Assembly: GCA_035236585.1 (NCBI GenBank)
Contig: CP141126.1
Location: 69,665,414 to 69,729,413, forward strand
Origin: Warburgia ugandensis
Taxonomy: Eukaryota; Streptophyta; Magnoliopsida; Canellales; Canellaceae
Direction of reading: 5' to 3'
DNA: 64,000 nucleotides
The position numbers were made by a program, and so were the translations under genes. The notes under the pieces were generated by a model. That model had not been told where the DNA came from. It saw nothing but the letters and a program-made list of their open reading frames with translations, and made no database searches. This document shows positions 23,879 to 34,390 of this stretch, in pieces (the first letter of the stretch is position 1; every line of letters begins with the position of its first letter).

Positions 23879-24590
23879 AAAAATTTAGTGTAGCTTTAAA
23901 GTTTCTTGCAAGTGCATGAATCAATTGTTGTAGATGTATGTGAGTGAGGTTGATCCCATGAGGAATCTCACAGATTTGTATATTGATTGGATTTTATTTA
24001 AACCACTTACCATGGCCAAAGAAAGATTGGATTTGACTTAATTAGGAATTTAAATGACATAAAAAAGGAAACATGCATGGAATCTGAAACATGAACTAAA
24101 GGAAACTTTCTAAAATAAAGATCTTGAATAAAATTAGAAACTTTATGAACTAACATGCATTCAATTAAAGAAACTAATGCAAAACTAGAATGAATTAATC
24201 TAGAAAACTAAAACATGCATAAAATGAAAATTTTCTAAAAGTAACACTTTCTAAACTAAGAACTTTCTTTTCTTTTTTTTTTATTCCTAAAACTAATCTT
24301 GAAAACTAAATAAACTAATCTAAGATGCAAAGCACTTAAGGGATGAAATATAAACTAGAATGAAACAAATGTACAAGCAACTAAATAAGGAAAACCAACT
24401 CAAGTACCTTGCACATGATCTACAGAGTTGTGCGCATGGTTCATGGGATGAGAATTAGGGCTACTGCATGAATTGTAAGCTAGTGCACATGAAATCTAAT
24501 TAAAGCATTAACTAATAAAATTAAAAAGCTAAATGGGTTCCTAAGAAACTAATCAATTATTGTGCATGGTCCTATGAAAATTTCATCACA
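23879..24590 (-). repeat. Truncated 5' LTR of Athila copy A
   Basis: About 0.7 kb matching the primer-site side of the LTR of copy B (28091 to about 28720). It breaks at about 24585-24592, where a shared ATGAAAATTTCATCAC-like string joins it to the protease region of copy B. The rest of the LTR is missing. Confidence 0.8.
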
Positions 24591-24591
24591 C

Positions 24592-25200
24592 CATTTCTAC
24601 AATTGATTATGGCATTGGATGTTGCCAAAAATGGATGTCCAAGAATGACTGGGATTTGATTATCAAGGTCTGTTGCAGGTTGGGTATCTAGTACATTAAA
24701 ATCTACAAGAAAGTAAAATTGGTCCACCTCTATTAAAACATCCTCAGCCATTGCATGTGGAATCTTTATTGATCTATCGACTAACTACAAAATGGTATTG
24801 GTTGACTTAAGGTGACTGAGCCCAAGTTCCTCATAGATAGAATATGGCAACAAATATATACTAGCCCCTAAATCTATTAATGCCATATCTATGACACGAT
24901 CTCCAATGACACAAGAGATAGCAGGACAATCTAGATCTCAAAACTTAGGAGAGGTTTGGTGTTGAATCCACAGCTCACCTAATCAGTGAGGAAGGCTTTC
25001 TTTTGCACATTAGGCTTGTGCTTTTATGTGTAGAGCTCTTTGAGAAATTTGGCATAGGCAAGAATGTCTTTAATGGGATTGAGTAATGAGATATTGATTT
25101 GCACATGTTTAAACACATCCATTATCTCATGGAAATTAGTTCCTTTCTTAGCTTTATTTAACAAATGCTGTAATGGGGCTCTAGGCACACAAGGTTCCTC
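24592..25200 (-). pseudogene. Athila-like protease, copy B
   Basis: On the minus strand the retropepsin block ALIDLGASIYLLPYSIYEEL (about 24895-24836) keeps the DLGAS catalytic motif that copy A has lost. It is followed by VDQFYFLVDFNVLD and HPFLATSNAIINCRNGVM, which runs to the break at 24591. The upstream linker with the KKAFLT-type motif lies at about 25000. Stops and shifts are present, so it is not expressed as is. Confidence 0.8.
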
Positions 25201-25643
25201 CACTATGGGCTTAGATGGAGTATGAGGTTTCTATCTTTTCTTTTTCTCATGTGTTTTAGCTGGTTCATTCTCCTCTAAAGTTTCCTTAGTATGCCCTACC
25301 TTGTTATCTATTTGATAGCCACTCTTAATGGTAGTTATGGACTTTGTTTGTTCATGGGGTTTTTGTGAATTTGAACTAGATCCTATTTCGAATTGTTGCT
25401 TAGGGTTTGGAATTGGCTGACTAGGAAACTATCTCTTTCTTATATCACTCAAAGTAGTAACAACTGGTGCATTTGCATTTCTAATTTGACAATAGCTTGG
25501 GAATTGACATTGTTGCTCTATTTACTCTCATTGATGACCTATCTAATTTTGTCCTAGTTTGTAAAAAAAATTTCCATAAATAATTGCATAGTTTTCTTAA
25601 AGGCTGGTGTCTTTAGTTGCTGAGGGAACTAAAAATTAGGAGG

Positions 25644-26050
25644 CTATTGGGCAATTAAAGTTCTAGGAAAGTCTTTGGACGGGGTGTTCATAAATGGACC
25701 TCCCTGAATGGTTTTCTTAGACCACACAAAGTTAGGATGCCCAGTCCATTCTAGATTATAGGTCTTAGAATAAGGTTTATTTCTCATATTGCAATATGCA
25801 TTCATAGCAATCACTTGTTCTAAAAGATATTTAGGAAATACTTGGTTAGATGAATAGGCTGATGTTAAGTGTGCCAGGTTGGAACAAATGGAATAATCCT
25901 CTTGTGGAGGTTTCATGAATGCATTGACAGCCATGAAGACATGGAACATATTTCCAAGCCTGTCCAATCTTTCAACTGTGAGATCAAGCTTATATGATAT
26001 ATCTGACATCTCTTTGATTTCATGCAAGGTTCCTTTTTTTAGAGGATATG

Positions 26051-26102
<52 letters not shown>

Positions 26103-26700
26103 TCTCTCTCCTATTAGAATAATCCCACTATTTGGAATAATCAACTAACGTCTCAAAAAAAATCCCAGGCCTTCATTTCATTTTTGAGCATGAGGGCGGC
26201 TCCTCCACTAGCTACATCTACCATTAACCTATTTTGAGGTGTTAGTGCTCCCAGAAGTATTGAGCTTGCTACCATTTTTCAAATCTATGGTGAGAGCATT
26301 TTTTCTGCAATTCATTCCACCTTTCCTAGCATTCATAATATTACTCATCATCTCTTTCCTAGAAATTGATAATCTCACTACTAAGGACATTAGTATTATT
26401 GACGTGGATGAATTTGTTCAGAAACATTTTAGATAATTGGTCCCTTGGGGCAGTGGAACTGACCTATTAAAAATTCAGCCAAGATTTGGCCTTATCTTTC
26501 AATGAGAAGGGAAACAACCTAAGGGTAATGCAATCATTTGAAACATTTTAGAATTTGAATGCAGGATAAATACCACAGAATTCCTTGATATGTAGCTATG
26601 GATCCTCTATTTCTCGACCATAGAATGTTGAACTATATAACTTCGGGTTTTAAGTTCAAAGTAGTCCGCATTGGTGTGTGGCAATGTGATGCATGAAGGA
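25644..26700 (-). pseudogene. Athila-like gag, copy B, with a microsatellite-encoded Glu-Arg tract
   Basis: The longest open piece is 26144-25644 (166 residues). It has a Glu-Arg repeat of about 20 residues near its N-terminus, then a KLDLTVERLDRL helical segment, and ends in the Athila gag signature NKPYSKTYNLEWTGHPNFVW followed by SKKTIQGGPFMNTP. N-terminal gag pieces (DPYL-type block, about 26620-26570) and the middle part (26440-26150) lie in other frames. The Glu-Arg tract comes from the (TC)n run at 26055-26111. No intact gag remains. Confidence 0.82.
26055..26111. repeat. (TC)n / (GA)n microsatellite inside gag
   Basis: About 57 bases of almost pure TC on the plus strand. Copies A, C2 and D have only a short GA run at this place in gag (near 11360, 44450 and 63703), so the tract expanded in copy B. 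Confidence 0.95.
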
Positions 26701-28066
26701 GTGTTTAATTGGATTGGCACATAGAAGTCTCCTATGGCCTTGTGCTCAACTATAGCTGGTGAGCCTACCATGGGGTTAGGAATTTAATTTCTTACCCCTT
26801 GTCTATGGGTTCATTCAATCTCAAGATGAAATAATATTAATTCTATGTTCTAGGATCAATGACCATGTGTGCACTAAAATTATCAAAGTGATGCAACCTA
26901 ACTATAAGCTACTTTAAATGATAAACAATTAATCCTAATAGTCAAATAACAAGATGTTTTGATAATCTATAGGTTGGCAAGTTTTAAACCTACATCTAGA
27001 AAACTCCTCTTTTTATTCAGGCTCGACTATTGCTTACCAACTAGGTTTTGCTCTAAAGTGGTTGATATAATTCTTGTGTAAGGAGGCATTTGGACCTCAA
27101 CAAACTTCAATGAAAGGTGTGGAAAAATCACTTGGATTTTGAATACCCACTATAACCACAATGCTCATAAGCTATAGAATTGACAATAAGTCTTCTCCTT
27201 TTAAAAAGGTCCTACGAGCTCGAAACCCTAAGACTCTTGTTACTTGATTTTAAACTACAATTTTAGGCCTAGGATCACAAACATACAAGGAATTGATTTG
27301 ATTACCTAGGTGGGCTAAGGATTTGGTAGAGAAATCCAATCATTATCTTATGAGGGTTCTTGTGGGGCCCTTACTATCAATGTGAACATCCACCATAAAG
27401 CAAGTAAACGTGCAATGCAATTACAAGGAAAGGAAACTAATGCCTAATTATATGCTATCCAGCAAAGGGTCCATAACCTAATAGAAAAGGCACTATAACT
27501 AGACAGACTATGCCTTAATTATAATTGAGTTCAAGCTAAACTTTGTTAAATAGGTGCAAATAAATGCAACAACCCTAAATAATATGCAACAAGTTATAAT
27601 GAATGACTTTAAACTATATGAATTACACTATCATCCATAATACAAATTACTCTAATGCAACTACACTCAAAAAATAAAAGAGAGTGAGCAAAACTTATAG
27701 TGGGGTTTCTGAATAAGATCAAGTGTGGGCCACTATACCCTACACTTGGCCTGTATTATAATAACCCATTTAACATAATTGAAATTAAGATTATAATGGA
27801 GCCTCACTACAAGTTCTCTTAAAAATAGAAAAACCTAATCTAGGAAAGCACAAAAATCCTAATAATGCTGATGAAGCTTTGGCCCATAGAATCACCGCTG
27901 CTCCTTTTGCCAAATTCCCCTCACACAAAATCAAAGAAATATGTCAAGTTATGAGGAATAAGCAAAATATGCAAGAATGATGCAAAGACCCTAATCTAAT
28001 GCAACCTAAAACTATGACTAGAGATAAACAATCTAAACAAAAATCCAATCACAAATCCATAGCAAT
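26701..28066 (-). other. Untranslated leader of Athila copy B
   Basis: Aligns with the leaders of copies A, C2 and D. The conserved GTGTGGGCCACTATACC block is at about 27725 and a TTGATTTGATTACCTAGG block at about 27290. It provides the empty-site sequence for the solo LTR insertion in copy A. Non-coding. Confidence 0.75.
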
Positions 28067-28086
28067 TCTCTAGCAACCACACCTTA
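28067..28086 (-). other. Primer binding site of copy B (decayed tRNA-Asp type)
   Basis: The minus strand reads TAAGGTGTGGTTGCTAGAGA at the place corresponding to the tRNA-Asp site in the other copies. Recognisable by position more than by sequence. Confidence 0.55.
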
Positions 28087-28090
28087 AACT

Positions 28091-30531
28091 TGGTGTAACT
28101 TTAAAAACTCACAAGCACACAAACTAATTCTAGTAGATGTACGTCAGTGAGGTTGATCCCTCGAGGAATCTCACAAAATTTTATATTGATTGGTTTTGAT
28201 TTAATATAGGAATTTAAAATGACATGAAAGAAAGAAACATGAATGGGATTAGAAGCATGAATTAAAGGAAACTTTCTAAACATAAAGATCTTGGATAAAA
28301 TTAAAAACTTTCCTAACTAACATTCATTTAATGAAAGAAACTAATACAAAACTAAAATGAATTAATCTAGGAAACTTAAACATGCATGAAATGGAAACTT
28401 TCTAAACCAAGAACTTTCTAAAAGTAAAAATTTCTAAAACTAAACTTGGGAACTAACTAAACTAATCTAAGATGTAAAGCAATTAAACAATGAAATATAA
28501 ACTAGAATGAAACAAATGGACAAGCAACTACATAAGGAAAACCAACTCAAGCACCATGCATGTGATCCATGGAGTTGTGTGCATGGTTCATTGGATGAGA
28601 ATTAGGGATAATGCATGAATTCTAAGCTAGTGCACATGAAATCTAATTAAAACATTAATTAAACAAACTAAAAATAATAATGGGTTCCTAAGAAACTAAG
28701 CAATTAAGGTCCATGGTCCTATGAAAATTTTGCATGAAACTTGAATTGAAAACTACATGAGAATGAGGCATGTAACACTTTAATTGGAATTAAACATGAT
28801 GCACACAATTCCAGGAGCATAACAATCAAACTTAAAAGAATGTTACCACTATAATCAAACAAGAGATTGCACATGAACGAATTGAATTCATTGAAGTGAA
28901 AAATTACATGAGAAAATGGCGCATGTACATGAAAATAATTACGTGCACTTTTCATAAGAAAAAACCCAATCCAAAACCAATACTTTTATCTACTTCAACA
29001 CTAGCTAATGATTTCTAGCTAATCTAAGATATTATGCATGTGAAAGCCAGAAGAGAAATCAAGATAAAAGTATAAGAATGATGGGAATGAATTCAACAAG
29101 AGATAGATCTAAATCTAAACAAGGAACAAGGAACAAGAAGACAATGGAAGGGAAACAAAATTGATTAAAGGCTGATTTTCTCTTTGGCTATCACTACAAG
29201 AAAGAAGAGGTCTTGGATCAAGGAAATCTAAGCAAGAAAACTAAGTAACTTGAATGCAAAACTCAAAGGATAAACAAGGAAAGAAAGATGTGCCAGTAAC
29301 AAAGAACAAAAAAAAGAAAATAACAAAAGAAAAGAAGCATGAAAATCAACCTTGAATTGAAGTGCAAACAAAAAAAAGAGTGATGAACTTGAAGGAGGCA
29401 TGGAGCAAGAGTGGAGCAACCAACGTAGAATGCATTCAAGCTTGAAGAGGAAAAATGGATTAGGCATGGAGGACTAGGCTTAGAATAAGGCGTCGAACTC
29501 CTCTTTATCTCTGTATGGTGCTTGGGATTCCCTTGGGGTTTTATAGAGTTTTGGGCTTTCTAAAAGAGTCCTAAGGGGAAAGGTAATGTGGAATAGAGTT
29601 CAAGAAAGAAGTTAAGATAAGAATGGAGCTTAGGAGTAGGACTCTAGGATAGGAAATTGATAGAATTCAAAGTGAAGTGGGAAGGGAGAATAGGTGGAAT
29701 GAGGTGGGAAGGATGGAATTAGAGGGAGGGAGCGACTTTTCAAGGAAGGTGGTGCGGAACTCCTTCCCTTACAAGGTGTATCATGTGGAGGTTAGGAAAG
29801 AGGGAGGAAAGAGAGGGAAAGATAAGGAAAATGAATATGGTTTCTCTCTTGTTTGGTCCACCTATGCATGCATATCTTACCATGTACCAATCTCCAAAAA
29901 AATCCTTCTAATTATTCCTATAAATTCACTACTTTAGCATGGATAATTACATGAAAATCTTCCTCCAATTGTATGGCTCCATATGGCATGGCTTATTTAG
30001 CTTGATTAGTTCCTTAGATACATGGCTTGGTTAAGATGGCTTCTTGCTTGTTGACACATGTGGTTCAAGTAGCTTAGGTGCTTGCACGACTCCAAATCAC
30101 ATGTAAAGGTTATGAAATTTCATGGATTTTGAATGGGCCCATTCTAGTCACCTTTGAGTTTTTCAGTTGCTTTCTTGCTTGCCTTAGGATGATCTTGAAC
30201 CATGATTGAGCATGGAAATGATTAAGTTTAGGTCCTGGCTATCTCTTTTGATCTTGATCTTCAATTCTCATGTTAGTTGATCTAGGTCATTGGATCATCC
30301 TTTTAATGCCTACAAAAGTTTAAAAACCCTAACTAAATCTTAGAAAATTATGACAATTCACATACTTACTCTAGACTAGCTTTTGAATTTGCAAAATATC
30401 AAACTTTTGAATTGTTAGTTCAGAAATGCTTATGCTATGATTTTTGAAAAAATCCTATGATAATTCATTATAATTTACAACATGTAGACAAGTAATTGGC
30501 TACTTTTTTACACAAAATTTGATACTCATCA
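28091..30531 (-). repeat. 5' LTR of Athila copy B (2441 bp)
   Basis: Minus strand start TGATGAGTATCAAATTTTG at 30531, end TTACACCA at 28091. It aligns with the LTRs at 36923-39190 and 39960-42449 in inverted orientation. CACTACAAGAAAG near 29192 is part of the LTR and not a transposon end. Open frames in 28100-29940 are not conserved among the LTR copies and are not called. Confidence 0.85.
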
Positions 30532-33290
30532 ATCACATGTGTCATCCATGCACGAGATGTGGAAACCTATAAAAGGTAACTGTAGCAAGTTGAGAGAACA
30601 TTTGTGCTTCAATAGAGTCAATGAAATCTATTGCCCCTAGATCTGGCATGGAGAAGATCTTCTTCATGTGCTCCCTTTGAGGGAGAGAAGAAGTGATTAT
30701 GAAGACATTGTAGTAAAATGTCATAGATAGTATAGCTACACCAATGTTTTGAAATGCATATGATGACTCTCAGGATGACCCTAAATAATTCCAGACTACA
30801 TTGGAGGAAGCCAATGAGCCATTATACATTGGGAATAAGGATTATATGAAGTTGTCTGTAGTGGTAAAACTTTACAACATGAAAGCTTTTAGACTTCATG
30901 TGGCATTGTTTTGGAGATAAACCTAAAAATCATTGACTTGCAATATCTACAGATTGTTTACTTCTATGAGTAGCATGTATAATTTTTGGCCTATTATAAT
31001 GATTTGTTACAATATCCCATTGTTTCTATGGATTAAAGGGAAGTTGATGATGCTAACTATGTTGATGTCAGGTCCTAACAACTAAGGAACAACATTGACA
31101 TATACTTGGATCCCTTGATCTGTGATATTAAGATGTTATGGGACATAGGATTAAAGCTTATGATGCAAATAAGAAAGAGTTCTTCACCCTAAAGGCTATA
31201 CTATTATGGACAAAAAGCAACTTCCTGCATACAATAATTTGTCTGGATGCACCATGAAGGGATACAATGCTTGTCTCATCTGTAGTGACCAAATGTGTGC
31301 CATGTGACTTAAACATGTTGGAAAATGGAATTCCTTGGCCATAGAAGATGGTTGCATAGAGACCATCAATACCATTTTAAGAAGGGAGAATTTAAAGGTA
31401 GTGTAGAAACATGGACACCTCCATAGATGTTGATAGGATGACAACTACTGGAAGAGGTTGAAACCCTAATGTATTATGGGGGAAGAAGAAAGAAACCAAA
31501 TTTTGAGGTGACATACTCTCTAAAATTTGTTGGAAGAAGATGTGAATATTATTTGAAATTATATATTGGAAATCCCTACATGTGTGCCATATGCTTGATG
31601 CCATGCACATTAAGAAGAATGTTTAACAAAGCCTGATTGGTACTTTTCTTGACATGCCTAGAAACACCAAGGATGGACTTGTGTTTGAATGGATCTTATG
31701 AAAATGGGTTTGAAGAGAAGGCTACATCCACAAGATAGGGGTAGTTGAGGAATGTACTTGCATAGAGAAAATTATATGCTCAATATAATGGAGAGAAAAA
31801 TTATGTGTAAAACCTTATCAAAGCTCAAAGTCCCAAATGACTATTCTTCAAACTTTAGAATAATTATCTCCATGAAAGAGCTGAAAGCATTGGTTAAGAG
31901 TATTACGATTGTCATGTGCTGATGCAACAATTTTTCCCTATAGCAATATTTTCAATTTTGTTAAATAAAGTTAGAGGATTTATTACTAAATGCTACCACT
32001 TCTTCATTGCTTTGTGCAAGAAGGTGAATGATGTTTCAAAATTACAAGAAATCTAAGAACATCTAGTGACAAGTTTTTGTGCGCTTGAGATAATATTCCC
32101 ACCATCCTTCTTTGATATCAAGTACACTTACAGTTCACCTTATTGATGAGATGAGACTCTTGGGTTGGTTTACTTAGAATGGATATACCCATTTGAGAGG
32201 TACATGAAAGTTTTAAAGGGGTATTTTGAAATCATAATTGGCAAAATGAGTGTATAGCCAAATGTTACATTGTAGAAGAAGTAGTGCAGTTTTGTATGTA
32301 GTATTTATCATGAGTGGATCCTATTGGAATCTATTAAAGAAATGATCATTTGAATTTCATGATCCAAAAATTGGTGAACCTCTTTAGAGTGGTCATGTGT
32401 CACTATCAAACATAAAGAATGAGACAAGGTGTACCTTTATGTCTTGTGAAACAACATTGATGAATTCCAACCATACATTGAGTAAGTTGATTGAGCTCAA
32501 CTCACTCTCTCGCTTGTAGCTTTCACATTTTCCTTTGTTTTATATGTATGTAAAAATTAATTAATGGTCATATTTTTCTTTACATCTCTTCATGTGTATA
32601 TATGGTGAGCACATGTACCTCCTAAGAGCAAAGTATCTAAGTTATGTAAAAATATAGAAGTGGTTACAATATGAGCACTATCGCACTTTCACTACTTGGT
32701 CTATTAGAAGGTAATATGAATTAATTCACTTCGTAGAAATTGTATACTATATATACTTAATTACAATAGTCATCCCACTTAATATATACACAAGTTCAAG
32801 ATTAGTGAAAACTTTCAATGTAATGGTATATCCAAATCCTTGGGTTGGATGGTGATGGGAGCATGATCAAAAGTAATAAAGTATGCTGAGTATGCCATCA
32901 ATGGTTATCACTTTTACGTAAAAGACTATAATAGCTCAAGTGCACAATAGAATAGTGGGTTTAGGTTAGTTTCCAATGTGACTTTCTTTTCTAGGTCAAA
33001 AGATAAGAATCCAATAGTGGTTATATGAGAGATATGGGTACTACAGTATACTTGCAGAATTATGGTTTTGTTTAAGTGCAATTGGTTGGAACACAACAAA
33101 GACATCATCAAAATTGATGCCCTTAAATTAACAATGGTTGACCTAGAGAAGATTCATTATAAAATTAATTTTTTTTAAAATCTTAAGAGAAATAGGTATT
33201 TTATGTGCAAGACATACATGATAGGAGATGATCAACTATTTTATCAACCTTCCCGAGGGACTTTTGTGATGAAGATGGCCTAGGCGATAT
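30532..33290 (+). pseudogene. CACTA (En/Spm) transposase, TNP2-like, decayed
   Basis: The plus strand holds, through many stops and shifts, the parts of a TNP2-type transposase in order. A Transpos_assoc-like start with HPCTRCGN-type and WHGEDL-type blocks is at 30545-30665. A Transposase_21 core follows, with DPLICDIKML (about 31110), FTLKAILLWT (31186-31215), CTMKGYNACLIC (about 31250-31285), WGKKKETKF (about 31480), MLDAMHIKKNV (about 31595-31625) and DMPRNTKDGL (31650-31680). DUF4218-like pieces are at 31800-32240 and a DUF4216-like part (AINGYHFYVKDYNS, then SKDKNPI) at 32890-33200. Introns probably lie at about 32500-32600 and from 32720. The left end is cut by copy B; no CACTA termini are certain. 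Confidence 0.8.
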
Positions 33291-33299
33291 TGCAATAGG

Positions 33300-33719
33300 C
33301 ACTTCATCCACAATATTCCTCACAGAATTAATAATAAGAAAAATGGATGACAAAAAGAGGGTTAACTATTCTTATCATGTTTTTTATACCACAAATGGTC
33401 AAAATTTAGTAACTAGATAGCATGTAGGTGAGAGGAAAGCGAGAGAGAGATGAACAACTTCACAAACCATCACTTGTTTATTAAACTCTAACATTACATC
33501 TCTTTTTCCTATAGTCACTATTGACTATCTTCATCTAGCGGGAGAAGGATGGCCTCCTCCTCCGGTTCATCTCTCTCTTGCTTTCTCTCACCTATCTGCT
33601 ATCTAGTTACTAAATTTTGACCATTTGTGGCATAAAAAACATGATAAGAATAGTTAACCCTCTTTTTGTCATTCATTTTTCTTATTATTAATTCTGTGAG
33701 GAATATTGTGGATGAAGTG
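33300..33719. repeat. Long inverted repeat: 156-bp arms, 109-bp spacer
   Basis: 33300-33455 is repeated in reverse complement at 33565-33719 with only a few mismatches. The outer ends are CACTTCATCCAC and GTGGATGAAGTG. The arms begin right where the CACTA transposase similarity fades. Both arms can encode the same peptide outward or inward (KKRVNYSYHVFY, with one or two changes), so a piece of one sequence was duplicated in inverted orientation. The transcript could fold into a hairpin of about 155 bp. Confidence 0.9.
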
Positions 33720-34348
33720 GGTTTTATTATTACGTATGTTGGGGTTAGCATCTTGGTTAGGTTTTCATTATGTAGACAAAAATCATGTGATTTTAGTGGA
33801 AGAAAATGGCTTTTCAATCTAACCTTTATTAGAGAAAGGGTGGAGTGCAAAAAAAGAAGAAGAGGGGAACCAACCTGCATGGAATGTAATTGTGGAGATT
33901 GACATAGTGTAACAAATCAAAGACAGGAAGTAGTTAGATAAGTGGAAAAAGTAGATTCACAGTTAGGGTTTGTAGTTCCTGTACAAAATTAGGGTTCAAT
34001 GATGAGAAATGTCTTCTAATGAGAAAGCTAATCAGTTGGGCACAAAAGGCTATACGAACTCCAAATCATGAAGCATTGGCTATTAATTCCTCTTTAGGTA
34101 GAGCATGTTGAGATCGAAGGTTTACCAACAAAGGTCCTACAAAAGTTTGGTATGACCTTAATATTAAGAGGCCAAATTTTTATGATATGGTTCTAAATTT
34201 TCCATTTGATCATGTAGACAAGTGCTTGACAAAAAATCCTAAGCTTGTATTAATTAGATGGAATACTATGAAAATTTTGTATATGTAATCAAAGGATGGA
34301 GAATTAGGAGTTATCCCAAAATTAATTGATTTCCTTGTTCTTGTGTTT

Positions 34349-34390
<42 letters not shown>

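Larger units (their letters stand above)
24591..30531 (-). mobile_element. Athila-like retrotransposon copy B, 5' half
   Basis: Minus strand: complete 5' LTR (30531-28091), primer site, leader, gag and protease. It ends abruptly after the protease at 24591, fused to the LTR of copy A. Reverse transcriptase, integrase and the 3' LTR are missing. The LTR start abuts the CACTA remnant at 30532. Confidence 0.85.

Noticed and set aside
29192-29204. CACTACAAGAAAG, resembling a CACTA transposon end
   Set aside because: The same stretch, diverged, occurs at the matching place in the Athila LTR copy C1 (about 38180), so it belongs to the LTR.
29677-29937. 86-residue open frame with a charged N-terminus
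   Set aside because: It is antisense within the Athila copy B LTR and not conserved in the LTRs at 36923 or 39960.
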